A stretch of 64,000 nucleotides of DNA from Carya illinoinensis (GCF_018687715.1 NC_056752.1:16513501-16577500); one strand, 5' to 3'. Counted from the stretch's first letter, positions 1 to 13,800 are shown. Notes: generated by a model from the letters alone, not told the origin. Numbers and translations are program-made.

Positions 1-151
1 AACTGGTGATGAATTAGAAAGGTGAACGTGTCTCAGTGTCGGTTACCATTGCAGAAATTCTTCTTTTGGGGCAAAACATCCAATCTTCGAGTCTTGCAGT
101 TCGTGGCACAAGAAAAGTGATCAGCTGGAGGACAGGTTGCAAATTAATATA

Positions 152-324
152 TGTTCATGATATTATTATGTAAATATTATTTTTAATCACATGTATCACG
201 TGCACCATAGTTAGAGTGTATATTAGTACTGTACTATACATTTCGTCTTTCACTTTTCTGTGTAATATGCAATAATACAAGTTCTAGAATTTTCCCACAT
301 TATCTAGCATTCTCTCTCTTGTCA
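152..324 (+). repeat. 5' LTR of truncated copia element
   Basis: This is a short AT-rich segment starting TGTTCATG and ending CTTGTCA. It is followed directly by TGGTATCAGAAG, the usual copia primer-binding site complementary to initiator tRNA-Met. The length of about 173 bp fits small plant copia LTRs. The left edge is inferred only from the TG dinucleotide, because no 3' partner LTR survives in the window. Bases 1-151 upstream show nothing recognisable. Confidence 0.6.
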
Positions 325-2800
325 TGGTATCAGAAGTAAAACCCTAACCCTAAGTGCCATTTCTCATGGCCATCACCTCCGACGATTTGTCTTGATTTTC
401 TTCCTCTGGGGATTATTCTAATCCATTCTATCTCCAAAGTTGTGATCATCCTAGAGCAGTCCTTGTCTCCCAACCACTTAATGGAGACAACTACCTTACA
501 TAGAATCGATCCATGTTTTTGGCACTTATTGCCAAGAACAAACTTTGTTTTGATAATGGTACTTTGCCACCACCGACGACTACTGATCTGATCCACAATG
601 CGTGGATTAGGTGTAATATAGTCATTCTGCCATGGTTGCTCAATGCCATAAAGAACGAAATTGCTGCTTCAGTCATTTACATTGACTTTGCAAGGAGAAG
701 TGGAATGATATGAAGGAGAGGTTTTCTCCGGGCAACTGACCCCGTATTTTTCAGATCTAGAAGAATATTGTTTCTTTGGCTCAAGCAAACTCATCTGCAA
801 GTTCTTATTTTACATGATTGAAAAGTTGTTGGGAAGAGATGGTTCATTTCCGTCCTTTGCCTACATGTTCGTGTGGAGCTATCAAGAAAATGGTTGATTT
901 TCAACAGGAAGATTATGTTCTATAGTTTTTGATGGGTCTCAATGAGACATATGCTCATTTATGGAGTCAAATCTTGCCTTCTGACCCGTTTCCACAAATT
1001 AAGAAGGTTTTCTCTCTCATTATTCAAGAAGAAAAACAAAGAGAAATAGTTTATGAGTCTTTGCCTTTTAATGAATATGTTGCTATGCTTTCTAATTGTG
1101 ATTCTAATCGTGGATCTACTTCTTCAAGAAGTGGCAAGACTTTTGTTACTCAAAAAGATCAACCCTACTGTACACACTATGGCTTATCAGGTCATACTAT
1201 TGATAAGTGTTACAAGATTCATGAGTATCCAGCTAGATATAAACCAAAGTCTCGAAACCCTACTGTCAATCAGGCCATTACTAGCCAATTTGTTTCTGTT
1301 TCAATTTTAACTCAAAATTTTCCATTTTCTCAAGAGCTCTGTCAATAGCTCATTACATTTCTTCAAAATCAACCTAATATTTCTTCTGTGAATTAAGCAG
1401 GTATAATCTCTACACCATCTACTTCATTTGCTCCTTCATTTTCAGGTATTTCTATTATTGCCTCTTCCATTTTTTCCAATATCAATAGAAATATCCTTCA
1501 ACCCCAATCTTGGATCCTTGATTTTGGAGCAACCGATCAAATGATTGGTTCGCTATCTCTTTTCTCTCCCATAAAAACCTCTATCAACATTTCTGTGAAA
1601 TTACCTAATGGGTCTTATACTCGAGTCATACGTATTGGCACAGCTAGACTCTTTAATTCCTTTGTTCTAACTGATGTTTTGTATGTTCTAGGTTTTACAT
1701 TTAATCTCATTTCTGTTAGCAAATTAATTTCACAGTTATCATATTTCTTGCTATTCTTACATAATTTCTGTTATATTGAGGGCCTCTACAATTAGAGAAA
1801 GATTGGAGTAGCTAAGCAATCACAAGTATTATATCATTTATTGCAAGTACCAGGCACTTTTGCTTCTTGTAAATTTGTTTCATTTGGTTAATTTGCTTGT
1901 TGTAATTCTGTTAGAATTAATTCTCACATATAACATTGTCGCATTGGACATATTTATGCTTCTCGATTGCATGATTTAGCTTTAGACTTGTCCAACTTCA
2001 CATATCAGCATAATAATCATTGTGATATTTTTCCTCTTGCCAAAAAAAAATAAAAAATGGCTTCCTTTCCCCTTAAGCACATCCATTTCGAAATTTGTGT
2101 TTGAACTCATTCATTGTGATGTATGGAGTCCTTTCTCTGTACCCTCTTATAATGGCTTCAAATATTTTTTAACCATAGTAGATGATTTTAGTATATGTAC
2201 TTGGTTATATTTACTTAAAATCTAAATCTGAAACACGTTCTTATATACAATCTTTTGTTGAGACTCAGTTTAATTCCAAAATAAAGACCATTCGCACTGA
2301 TAATACTTTGGAATTTGACATGAAATCTTTCTTTACCAACAAAGGAGTTATATATCAACACATATGTGTTTATACTCCTCAACAAAATGTCATTGTTGAA
2401 AGGAAACATCAACACATATTAAATGTTGCTCGAGCTCTTCGATTCCAATCTCATATTCCTTTAAACTTTTGGAGTAATTGCATTTTAACTACTATTTATC
2501 TCATAAATAGAATACCAACCCTGTTCTTTCAAAAAATGCACCATATGAGATATTATTTTCTGTTAAACTTCAATATAATCATCTTAAGATTTTTTGTTGT
2601 CTTTGTTATGCATCCACTCTTGGTAATTCATCTACAAAATTTTATGCTCAAGCTCAAGCTTGTATATTTCTAGACTATCGAGCTAGTATAAAAGGGTATA
2701 AGCTATATAATATACATACTCACAAAATCATCATTTCCAGAGATGTCATCTTTCATGAGCATTCACACCGGAAGGCGATTCTCATCCTTCAATCCACTTA
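325..2800 (+). mobile_element. Ty1/copia retrotransposon, 5' part, degenerate
   Basis: The order is primer-binding site (from 325), a broken gag at about 480-1350, protease at about 1510-1795 and integrase at about 2060-2770. Gag ends in a zinc-knuckle-like motif (CTHYGLSGHTIDKCYK) near 1165-1215. The protease keeps SWILDFGATDQM, in which the catalytic D-S/T-G is changed to DFG. The integrase shows [13 protein letters not shown] near 2375-2415. Several frameshifts and stops separate these pieces, for example at 1346 and 1793. No reverse transcriptase or RNase H follows: the sequence breaks off near 2800, where an antisense gypsy fragment begins. The element is therefore a dead 5' fragment. 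Confidence 0.85.
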
Positions 2801-2811
2801 GAAAATAATTG

Positions 2812-3716
2812 GGTTTGTGCCTCTCTGATAAGCCCCTCAAACTAAGCTTTATAAGAGGCCACAAATGAAGTTTGTTTAAGGTGGGTCAATGCTTCAATAG
2901 GATAATCATAAGTTGTAGGCCTGAACCTAACTTGCAAATCTTTCATAAAAGAATTCTAGTTTATAAACTGTCCACATTAAGAAGCCATTAAAAAGGTCTG
3001 ATTGGAAAGAGTTTGATGAAACTCAAAATACTGAGTGGATTTAAAAGCCTACCTAGTTGGATTATTCCCATCAAAGTGAGGGAAATCCAAGCATACCCTT
3101 GGCATAAATCCCCTTGCCTCCTGACCAACCACCCTGGTCTCTAGAAACTCATCTTGCACATGATTAACTTGCCTATTTCCAACTAAAGATCAAAGCATGT
3201 CAATAAGTTGATCTAACCTTTCATAAATGCCTTGAATAGCATGTTCATGATTCTTCAATTGTTTTTGCATCGCTTCTTAATGTTTTTGAGAAGTTTCTTG
3301 TTGTAACTTTAATATGACTATATGTGTACCTTCTGCCATGTAGGATTGTCTTCAATCTAATAACAATTGTTGCAGTTGCCATTAACTCCAGTGACTCAAC
3401 TCACCAAGAATGGAAAGAATTGAAGAACAAAGCTTGAATAGATGAATCAACAACTCAATGTTGAAACTAAGTTTCAAAGGGCAAATCCTAGAGAGAATTT
3501 TCAAGAAATTTTCAAACCTCCACTGAATTTCTTCACAATCCAAAAAGATGATGAACAATGATCAATTTCCCACTTATATACTTGTAAGAAGTGCAAATTA
3601 CAAGTATTAAAATGCAACATTTGCAAGATAGTATAAGACCGTAGCAAACAAAGAATAAAACGCAACCTCTATTCTTCTTTCTACAAAACCCACTATCTTA
3701 TTAAATCCCTCTTACA
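2812..3716 (-). mobile_element. Ty3/gypsy fragment: LTR plus gag N-terminus, antisense
   Basis: Read on the minus strand, the fragment begins TGTAAGAGGG at 3716 and has a possible TATA box (GTATATAAG, near 3580). A gag-like frame opens at the ATG at 3339. The frame starts MAEGTHIVILKLQQETSQ and later contains the gypsy gag signature FPHFDGNNPTR and QYFEFHQT. It ends near 2812 with LTHLKQTSFVASYKA. In-frame stops are present, one about 20 codons after the ATG. Protease, RT and integrase are absent. The exact LTR/internal border is not certain. Bases 3340-3716 hold no gene. Confidence 0.7.
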
Positions 3717-5604
3717 TTGAGACACATCGTTTTATTAATTCTAATTGCCTATTTCTCCAACTTTCTTTCTTTAGCTTCCTCACCATTAAAATAATTATCA
3801 GCTCATGTTGATAGTCAACCCTCCACCACAATAAGACTACTTCTTGTCTTTCTTTATGCGTGAAATCCAAAACCACAGTGACTCCATCGTAACAATGTTG
3901 TCCTCTACGCCATGACACCAACATTGGCAAGCCTATCTTTCTACCCTTTTTATTCTCTTTCCTTGCTCCACTCTATTCGATTTTGTTCTTACACCATGTG
4001 CCTCCTCACTATTCTCGAATTTTGTTTTGATGTGTTTCAATATTACAAAGCATCATGAACATTGAATAGACAACGTTGCCACACCCTTGAGTTTGATTAA
4101 TCACCACTTCAAGCTGAGTAAGGTACCCTAGACCTTTACTCATGCGATCACACATATTTTTTGTGAAGGTTTTGTTTGGCGCTACTGGTAGAACTAGGTT
4201 GTCTGTATTGGATGTTGGAATTGGGGTTTGAGTAATTTCATAGCTTGGTTGACGTTGGAATATGTGAGTTGTTGTTTAATGCGTCAGGAGTATAAATGTA
4301 AATGTGATGCTCTTTGGAATGGGATTTAAGTGAATCTACGGAGGTTTGGTTATTTTTTGGTGAGGTTATGTGTGGATATTGTATTAGGATCACTATAGAC
4401 ACAAGTCACCAACATGAACTACTGGTTTATGGCTGTTATAGGCTCACTTTGATCTTTAGCTTCATGTTATACAATTTTGTTAGTTGGTTGATTTTGTACG
4501 TGTACAAGTTATTAATATGTTAGCTATACCTTTCTAGGCTAGGTTGTGGTTAAGCTACGGTTTAGGTTCTAGTCCACTGTAGTACTTTGTAAAAGTCAGG
4601 TAAGTGGTGTTCCTACACTAGATTTTGCCTAAAAACGAATTGATGTTGATTTTATGAAAAATATGCATATTTTGTTACGTAACATTGGAAACAACCCCGG
4701 TCATTTTTTTCTACAGTACTCTCTGTATCCAAATAAAAAAGTAAAATGTTTTCAATGATGACTGGGGTAGACATGAGTATTTTTGACATTCTATTACTTA
4801 ACTGTATAAAAAGAGCGAGTATGAAATCTGAGAATTTTATACATGATAATATGAATACGATCTGTATTTTTTTAGTACTTTGTTATGAAATCACTTTGCA
4901 TATGAAAACCTTAAGGCATAAGATTATATCTTACTATGATTTATGGCCTTGCCACAGGTAATAGTAGTGGCCTCTAGCCCAACCATGAGTGATATTAGTA
5001 GCCTTTGGCCTAGCCACGACTGATAATAGTGGCCTCCTTCCTTGCCACGGGTTATAATAGTAGCCTCTATTCGAATGCAAACTATTTTGGTGATAGAGTG
5101 ATTTATGTTCTGCTTACCTATCTGCAAATCAACCCTACCATGGGGGTAAACATCACCTTTGTTTTGAGATTTCATAGATTGACGGAGTGATTTATGGGCC
5201 CACGTTGAGATTCCAACTGAGGACCAAGAATAGGAAACACGAGCAGGATTAGTTAAGCGTTGAGAAATAAGCGCTTAAAAGGAACAAGTAAGCTAACAAA
5301 TTAAAATAATTGCCAAAGAGTACAAGTGATTATCGAAAAATTATGATTAAGGATATTTGTTATTATACCTTTGAGTATTATTGGACAACAATGCATCATT
5401 TGAGACTTTTTGGAGTTTTCTTTATATTATATGCTGGAGGAGTTCATTTACATCTCTGTGAAGGAACATAAATTTTTTGAATAAATGAGCTTTACATGTT
5501 CTAGAGTTGTTTCCTTGCCATTGGGTGTTTATATCTATACTATTGAGTTGTGATTTTTAGAGATTGGAACTAACTCCCTAGCTGTCCGAGTACAAAGCGT
5601 TACA
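3717..5604 (+). repeat. 5' LTR of gypsy element B, 5'-truncated
   Basis: The segment at about 3820-4131 is a diverged direct repeat of about 8495-8752. They share, for example, the runs around TGTGCCTCCTCAC and GACAACGTTGCCACACCC. The LTR ends at 5604 with GCGTTACA, the inverted form of the TGTAACG that opens the 3' LTR at 8091. A primer-binding-site-like TGGTATTAGAACCACG follows at 5607. The first part of this LTR, matching 8091-8490, is missing and was replaced by the antisense gypsy fragment. Short ORFs in the LTR have no recognisable product. Confidence 0.7.
4940..5072 (+). repeat. Imperfect ~32-bp tandem repeat inside LTR
   Basis: About four units are present, each containing a variant of TAATAGTAGTGGCCT followed by a variant of TAGCCACGA. 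They lie within the 5' LTR of gypsy element B. The equivalent part of the 3' LTR is missing, so copy-number variation between LTRs cannot be tested here. Confidence 0.65.
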
Positions 5605-8090
5605 GTTGGTATTAGAACCACGTTTAAGGTTTTGCAGACTTTAAAAATGATTTTGATGATATCTAAGGTTTTAGAATTTTGCGAAGCTCAAGAGATGATC
5701 TTGATGATATTTAAGGTTTTAGAATCTGCAGATTTTTCAAATGTGTTCTACGACATTTGAGGTTTCGAATTTTATAGATTTTAAGAAATGATTTTCATGG
5801 TAATTAAGATTTTGGATTGTATTGGCTTATTCTGTAAACATTATGAAATGATTCTGAAAAGATTTAAGGTTTAGATTTTACATATGTATATAAGCTTGAT
5901 CGAAAGCCTAGATTTTAGTTTTGCAGACTTCAATATGTGAGTTTGATGAGACCTAGGTTTTAGATTATACAGATTTTAAGAAATGATTTTTATAACATTT
6001 GAGGTTTTAGATTTTGCAGACTTTATGGAATGAGGTTTTGGAAATTTGAGATTTTAAGCTTTTTTGGTTATAAGAAATTATTTGTGTGACATTTGAAGTT
6101 TTAGATGTTGTGGACTTTAAAAAAATTATATTGATGGTATCTACGATTTTTTATTTTGCAAACTTTACAAAAAGACTTCGTATAAGATTAAGGTTTTTGA
6201 CTCTATGGTTTGTATCATATTGATCAAATGTTAAGGTTTCAATTTTGTAGACTTTAACGATAGATAAGGTTTTGAATTCTGCATACTTTACGTTATAATA
6301 AAATATAGGTAGGAACAGGTAAGAATAAGTAATTGAGATGTTTTATTTTATTTTTGTACTTACATCTGCATTTGTGCTTTTTATACTAGTATTTTCTTAG
6401 AAACATCTAATCGAGCCTAGTTTTCAAGATGCCACCCCATCACCGTGTGCAAAACCTCTCGAAGTTGAATGCATTTAATAATGAAGGGTGAGCGCTTCTA
6501 AAATAATCCTAGTAGTGGCGCAACAAGTGATGGAAGAGATCAACCAGAATCCCCCAAGTCACAACTGCAACAATAATGAAGGGGTTGTACTATTACAAAG
6601 TTTAATTGGATGAACCCTCCCTTATTTGATGGAAGAGGTGAACCGACCATGGTAGAGGATTAGATCCTAGGACATCGAGGAAATACTTCGAGTTCTAAAT
6701 TGCACAGATGATTAGAAAATATTGCACTCCACCTTTAAGTTGACTGGGGAAGCTAAACATTAGTGGATTTCATAGATAATCATCAAGGAAGCTGATGGGA
6801 AAGCAGTCATCACATGGCCCCACTTCAAATAGATTTTCTTTTACCCCTTCTTCCCATGGTCGATTAGAGATGCTAAAGCCAAGAAGTTTGCCAACTTGGT
6901 TCAGGGGACTATGATGGTGCACCAGTATGCTTTCTAATTCATAGAACTATCACACTTCATCTCTTATTTGATCCCCAATGAAGAAAAGAAAGCTCAAAAA
7001 TTTGAGGAGGGCCTAAACCACAGAATATATGAATAAGTGGTGGCCTTTCAGATTCAGGACTTCTCATAGTTAGTGGATAAGGCAACGATAAGGGTCATGC
7101 TCTAGCAAGAATCAAGGGCATAGAAGAGGAGGAATGATGTGAACAAACCATGCCAGGGACAAGTATAGGAAAATTAACATATCAATCCTTAAAAGTCTTG
7201 CAATCTAGTACAATTTGGGGAATGCAGAAGGCAAACTGGGTGTTGTTTTCAATGTGGTAAATCCAATCACTTCATCCAAGTTCGTCTGGGGCAGTTAGAT
7301 AGCAGTAACACCACCAACTCACTTTAAAGGACTGATCTAGTGACACGGGTCAATAATCAACGCAATACAATGTCGGCCTGAGTTTATGCACGAACCCCTG
7401 GAGAGGCCAAGGACAACAACAACATGGTTACAAGTACCTTTCCTCTTTTCTCCAAGAAAGCACAATGTTATTTGAATTTGGGACTACTCATTCCTTTTGT
7501 TTCAATGGATTACATTAAATTATGTACCATAGAAGCAGAAGCGTTGGGTAATACTTTGATGGTATCAAGCCGAACAGGGAACACAATTCTATGTAGTAAG
7601 GTTCTTTGTGGGTGTCCAATTTCTTTTGAGGGAAGGTCGATGCCAATAATTGGGAAATGATTTTTTTTATTACAATGCTGAACATGAGCAAGATACTTAG
7701 TAATATGATTATTTAGAGTAGATCTTGTGAACAAATTTATTACCATGTTACAATACAAGTTTCTGGTAATTAAGGGATAACATATAAAGAGATAGGCAGG
7801 TGACCAAATTGAAGAATGGAATTCAGATTTGGATGTAGAAGCCTAGGCCTCAACCATTGGCAACTCAATCAAAAATGTGAAGTAACTAATCATTAGGATC
7901 CATGGTGTTGTAGGATAAGTCTTTGTAGAATTGGAGATTTTAGATTATATGAACTACCTTAGAATGTAAGATGCAAGTGCTATTTGAAGAATTGATCCTT
8001 ACCACATAAGACGAACATATGGGAGTAGATGTATAGATCTTGATCACCTCTAACAAATTCTGAGGACAAAATTTTTATAAGGGGGAGGAA
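5605..8090 (+). mobile_element. Gypsy element B internal region, ruined gag/protease
   Basis: After the primer-binding site (5607) comes a 650-bp leader of degenerate ~65-bp repeats (5620-6290). A gag-like region runs from the ATG at 6429 to about 7150. It keeps KFANLVQGTMMVHQYA, ELSHFISYLIPNEEK and KFEEGLNHRIYE, but stop codons interrupt it. A zinc knuckle (CFQCGKSNHF) lies at 7241-7275. The frame at 7424-7660 resembles the retropepsin (RVP_2) domain, with CSKVLCGCPISFEG, although its catalytic aspartate motif is not visible. There is no RT or integrase. The end (GAGGACAAAATTTTTATAAG, then GGGGGAGGAA) is the usual pol terminus plus polypurine tract before the 3' LTR. The 2.5-kb interior therefore carries a large internal deletion. 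Confidence 0.75.
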
Positions 8091-8318
8091 TGTAACGTCC
8101 AGTCCTTAATGAGCCTAGCTCGCCTTTGTTTAAAAAAAGAAAAAGAAAGAAAGAGGTGCAACACACTATATGGCTAGACACTTATATTTTCCCCTAACCC
8201 CTCCTCATACATGCCCTTCTTCTTTATGTATTAGGAACTCAAACCCAGCCCCCACGTTGTTTTGTCCCCTCCAAGCTACACCACCACACCGGTCGCGATG
8301 CCGGTAAGTTCTTCCACA

Positions 8319-8385
<67 letters not shown>

Positions 8386-8752
8386 GGACCAACCCAGTGC
8401 GCAACAAGCTATAAATGCCACCAAGACGTTCTCTCTCTGTCTCTCATTCTCTCCATCTTGAGTGCAACCACCCTCGCACCCAATGTACATTGTCACCCCT
8501 CCACCACTGTAAGACTGCTTCTTGTCCTCCACACTACGACACCATTGTTTGCAAGCTTGTCTTTCTACCCCGTTTACTCTCTTCCCTTACCCTACTCTAT
8601 TTGATTTTGTTCTTACGTCGTGTGCCTCCTCACAATTCTCAAATTTGGTTTTGATGTGTTTTCAATATCACAAAGCATCCCAAACGTTAAATAGACAATG
8701 TTGCCACACCCTCAAGTTTGATTGATCGCCACTTCGAGTTGAGTAAGGTAAC
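8091..8752 (+). repeat. 3' LTR of gypsy element B, 3'-truncated
   Basis: This LTR starts TGTAACGTCC directly after the polypurine tract. It aligns with the 5' LTR from about 8495 to 8752 and then stops abruptly (…GAGTTGAGTAAGGTAACC), whereas the 5' LTR continues for another 1.5 kb. It contains a long TC microsatellite at 8322-8381. No target-site duplication can be assigned, because both outer LTR ends are lost. Confidence 0.7.
8322..8381 (+). repeat. (TC)n microsatellite, about 30 units
   Basis: This is a perfect dinucleotide run inside the 3' LTR of gypsy element B. The corresponding part of the 5' LTR is missing. It is the kind of locus that is often length-polymorphic. Confidence 0.95.
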
Positions 8753-9109
8753 CTCGATCACAACTCTCAGTAATGCTTTTTGATTTAGGGCATCTAGAAT
8801 CATAGGAATCATGATAAGTAGCCAATCCATAGCATTTTGAATCCCAATCGCCGATTGAAGGACTAGTTGTTGGGGATTTTCCTATGAAAAGCATATATGT
8901 GCCTTCCAGTGGAATAGTCAGTAGCATATTCTTTTTCAATTCGAGCGTATGAATAAAAATTGTAAGATTTGCATCATCAGAAAGATAAGCAAATAAGTAG
9001 ATAGACAAGTTAAAATTGAATTGCAGAAATAAGAAAATAGTGCACCCAGCATTTACCTGCTCCTCTCTATTAATACATTATCCTTTCTGGAAACCTTTTA
9101 TCCAACCAC

Positions 9110-9904
9110 TCAAAGAGGACAATCTATGCCATTTAGCCTATCTCTACAATCATCAGGATCTTTGCTCATAGTTCTGCCTTTAGTTACTACCATAGTCAAT
9201 TCTTCACAAATTTTACAACCTCCAAGTGAGTAATTGGATCCATAGTTTGTCTTAGAACTCACAAAAGATTCTTTTATAGCACCTGCCATGACAAAATATT
9301 CCCTTCTTGGTACTACAGTAACAGATTCTGGATTTGATCCCCTCTGAACTTTTACCTTCTCACAAATCTCAGCTTCAAGCCTAGAAGATCTTTCTTCCAT
9401 GCATTTGTTTCCAACTTGAAAATTTTCAAACACGAGGCAATCCACAGTAGTAGCATCATATGTATCCATGTTTTCAAACATGTAGTCCACAAATTTCAAT
9501 TCGCCAAAACTCCCCTCATTTTCCTCCAAGTAATGTAGATAAGATTCCTATAACTCTCCATCCTCATATTGAGAATCAAAACCGGCCTGAAGTTTCTCAA
9601 TCTTTTCCTTTCAAACTATGTGGTCCTTACCACTTTGAGAAATTTCTGGATTGTGGCCCACATTGGAAGGATCTTCTACAGAGACCTTACTTGAACTATT
9701 TGAAGAGCTATCACCATAGGTTTTGTGCACCTAATGAGAGGTGGATCCACCTTCTATCCCCAGATTGCTAATGGGATTACTAGAAGAGTCATCAAGTTTA
9801 ACTTTAACCCCTGCAGTTGACAATATTACCACCTTTACAGATGATGCTGCATTTAGAACTTCCATTTTGTCAACATCCTTCTTCCAAATTGGTATGATTA
9901 TCAC
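9110..9904 (-). pseudogene. Unrecognised acidic protein exon, broken
   Basis: A single minus-strand frame can be followed from an acceptor-like site (TTTTTCCAG before 9904) down to 9110. It is interrupted by stops near 9733, 9615 and 9553. Readable pieces include VKVKLDDSSSNP, EDPSNVGHNPEISQSGKDH, KIEKLQAGFDSQYEDGEL and YLEENEGSFGELKFVDYM. It is rich in acidic residues and serine, with no domain I recognise. Further exon-like pieces of the same strand may lie at 15274-15770, beyond the copia insertion at 10621-15268. If so, one gene was split and then decayed. Bases 8753-9109 and 9905-10620 show no other supported coding sequence. Confidence 0.4.
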
Positions 9905-10620
9905 CTGGAAAAATTGCAATGCACATTTCTTAAGAAGTAATCTTGCAAGAAAAAACCAAGTCAGATGAATTAAAACATGCATGTGACTAGTAATCCTTTT
10001 TTATAAGAAACAAGAACGTCAAGGTAAAATCAAGTTGACCAAAAAGTCGTCAAATTAAAGAGGTTGGACAAGTTGACTAATTATTCTTGATTATAACATC
10101 ATTTGGATACTCTTCATCTTTACCTTGCCTTTTTAGCAACAAAAAAAAAAAAAAAAATGCACGAAATCTATCTTTGTAAGGCATAGTTTCATTCTCATCA
10201 TAGCTTGGAATAAAAAAGCCACACATTCTCCTCTTGCTCATAAGAAAAACTTCCATTCTCATCGTATGTAACCTCCATAGAATGAAAGTGTTGCCCACAT
10301 TCTCATTTTGATCATATTTACTTGCAAGAATATACCTGTTTCATTTGACAACTGATCACTAAAGCCATCCACAACTTTACATAGAAATCAAGGGTATAAA
10401 CTCTCAAGGAATCTTTATTGATCTAGGCTATCATGAAGTATTCTGACATCTCTAATAAGCACAAAATACAAATATAATTAACCATTTATTCAAATATCTT
10501 TCTTTAAAGACTGTTCACATATACAGAAGCTTAATTTCCATGACTAAATCATCCATTAAGATTGTAACACTTCGAGAACTAGAATTTTGGTTGTAAGCAG
10601 TACATCGAACAGAAAAACTC

Positions 10621-10806
10621 TATTAGAGATAGCATTGGTTCAGCTATTTAGTACAAGCTTGTGTTAGTTTGATTAGATATTTAAATATTATTTTCCTGCC
10701 TGTCAATATAAGTTGTATTTTCATTTCGTGTAAACATAACTCAAATAATACATATATTTCTAGTGCTTTGCATATTCCTGGCATCTTCTGAGTATCAATA
10801 TTAACA
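10621..10806 (+). repeat. 5' LTR of copia C
   Basis: This 186-bp LTR aligns nearly end to end with 15084-15268. The pair differs by scattered substitutions and small indels (for example, extra bases near ATACATATATTTCTAG), so the insertion is not recent. It ends AACA directly before the tRNA-Met primer site. Confidence 0.93.
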
Positions 10807-10849
10807 TGGTATCAGTTTGAATAACACATTCCTGTACAAAATCATCATG

Positions 10850-13800
10850 TCTCCTTCATCTGTATCATCTTCATCCTCTGATCCTTCCGATTCTTCCAGT
10901 CCTTACTATCTTCATCATGGAGATAGTCCTAGATCTATTCTTGTCACTCAAGTTCTCATCAGTGACAACTACCATACTTGACGTAGGTCCATGCTCATGT
11001 CCTTAACTGCCAATAACAAAGTCGATTTTATTGATGGCTCCATTGCTAAACCACTTGACACTTCTCCTACTTTTCCTTTCTAGACCAGATGTAATAACAT
11101 GATCCTATCTTGGATTCTCAATTCTCTTTCTAAAGAGATTACTACCAGTGTGATACATGTTGAATCTACCAAGGACATGTGGTCTGACCTTTAAGAAAGA
11201 TTTTCTCAAGGTAATGGTCCTTGGATTTTCCAGTTGCAGAAGTCAATTGCCTCTCTTATGCAAAATGATCTCTCTGTCAGTGCATACTTCACTCAAATGA
11301 AGGGCTTATGGGATGAGTTAATGAACTATAGACCCTTACCTGTCATGTGGAGGTCTGCGTAAACTAATGGATATGCACCAACAAGATTATGTTATGCATT
11401 TCTTGATGGGGATGAATGACTCTTTTTCTTAAGTTCATGGTCAGATCCTTTTAATTGATCCACTTCCTCCTATCAACAAAGTTTTTTTCCCTTGTTCTTA
11501 AATAAGAGCGCTAGAGAGACATTGGATCAATTTTGGTTTCTCATATTCCCTCTACTACACTTTCAACTGTAGACAAACCTGTTCACTAGACTAAGCCTTC
11601 CACTCGCAAAGATTGGCCTATTTGCTCTCATTGCTCTGTTTCAAGGCCTACCATTGAAAAGTGCTTCAAGTTACAAGGATATCCTCTTGGATATCGCTCC
11701 AAAGGGAAATCTTCTACTCCTTTATCTTCAACTCATCAAGTTGTTGCTAATTCTTCATCTCCATTTCCACTTACACCACAACAATGTCAACAGCTTCTAG
11801 CTCTTCTAAATTCTAAATCACATGTCTCTCAAACTGCCAATGTGACTTCTCCAATTGATCAACCGTCAAGTACATCTTCTTTCTCTTCTATTTTTTCCAT
11901 CAAAACATTGTCTCATTTGTCTATTACTCATGATGATTGGATTATAGATACTAGTGCTATGGATCATATGGTCCATTCCACCTCCTTTTTTACTTCCTTT
12001 CATTCTGCTCATAATGGGTTTGTTAAAATGCCTAATGGAATTTATGCACCAGTTACACGTATCGGTTCTATTCATCTATCTCCACAACTCATCTTACACA
12101 ATGTCTTGTTTGTTCCTTCCTTTAAAATCAATCTTCTTTCTATCAGTCAACTCACCAAATCAACATCTTATTGTTTGATTTTTTCTGGTAATGCTTGCTA
12201 TATACAGGACCTCACCCATTGGAGAAAGATTGGGAAGGGTAAAGCCACAGGAGGATTATAGGCTTGATAATGTCCATCTTCCTTGTTCTCTACCTTTCAA
12301 TTCTACTTTTGTTTCTCATTCTAGTCACTCTAAATTTGATGTTTGGCATAAAGGTTGGGTTATCCCTCCTTTTTTCGAATAAAATTGTGGTCTTCTGTTG
12401 TACCTATTGCTTCTATCAATAATAACATTTCATGTCCAATATGTCCACTTGCTAAACAGAAAAGGTTGTCATTTCCTTCTTACAGTGAGCATAGTTCTTC
12501 TTGTCCTTTTCAACTTGTACACTGTGATATATGGGGCTCCTTTCAATACCAGTCATTGGATGGTTTTAATTATTTTTTTAACCATTGTAGATTATTTTTC
12601 TCGTAGCACTTGGGTGTATTTGATGAAGTATAAATTTGATACTCGAGTGCTATTACAACATTTCATTAACATGGTTACAAATCAATTTGATTCTTCCATC
12701 AAAACCATCAAGACAAATAATGGTACCAAGTTTGCTATGCTTCAGTTCTTTTCTTTTAAAGGCATAATTCATCAATTGTCTTGTGTAGCCACACCAGCGC
12801 ATCCTCAATGTTGCTCATGCTCTTTTCTTTCAATCTAATGTTCCTTTAATTTTCTGGTCTGACTACATTCTTATAGCAGTATACTTGATTAACAGGATTC
12901 CTTCACCTTTGCTAACGAATAAAACACCATATGAACTACTTTTCCAAAAGCCACCTTCTTTTTCCCATCTCAAAGTTTTTGGTTCCCTTTGCTATTCATC
13001 TACACTAGCTCATAACCGACCCAAATTTGCTCCTTCAACTAGAAGATGCATTTCCATTAGTTATCCTCTTGCCATTAAAGGCTACAAACTTATGATCTTG
13101 ATAGTCATATTGTTTTTGTTTCTCGATATGTTTTTTTCTCATGAACATATCTTTCCTTTTTAGTCATTCAATCAAAATGTTAGTGCCTCACCACATCATT
13201 CTTCTATTTTTCCTGCACCTATCTCTGATCAGCATATTCCTTTTCCTTCTAATCAATTTGTTTCTACTCCTTCTTTACATGATCATAAAAAATCTATTAC
13301 TCCTCATACAGATTCTATTTCATCTACTCATATTCAATCACCACCTATTGCATCTACTCATACATATTGCAGGATGTCCATTGTCATTTGGCATCCGCAT
13401 AGGCTTGCTCTTCTCCACCTTCAACTAGGAATTATGGTCCTTTATCAGGTAAGCAATACCCTCTATCTCATTCACTTGGTAATTCTCATTGGTCTTCTAA
13501 ATAGAAAGCTTTTGCCTTAGCTCTTTCTAACTTTGTTGAACCTCAATTCTATCGCCAAGCTGTCAAAATTCCCCATTGGAGAGTTGCTATGGTTGAAGAA
13601 ATTCAAGCCTTAGAAATAAATAATACTTAGACACTAACTAATCTTCCCCTGGAAGGAGTCCAATTGGATGCAAATGGGTTTATAGGGTTAAGCTAAAATC
13701 TAATGAGACACTCGAGAGGTATAAGGCAAGATTAGTTGTCAAAGGTTTCATACAACAAAAAGTAGTGGATTACTTTGATACTTTTTGTCCACTTGCCAAA

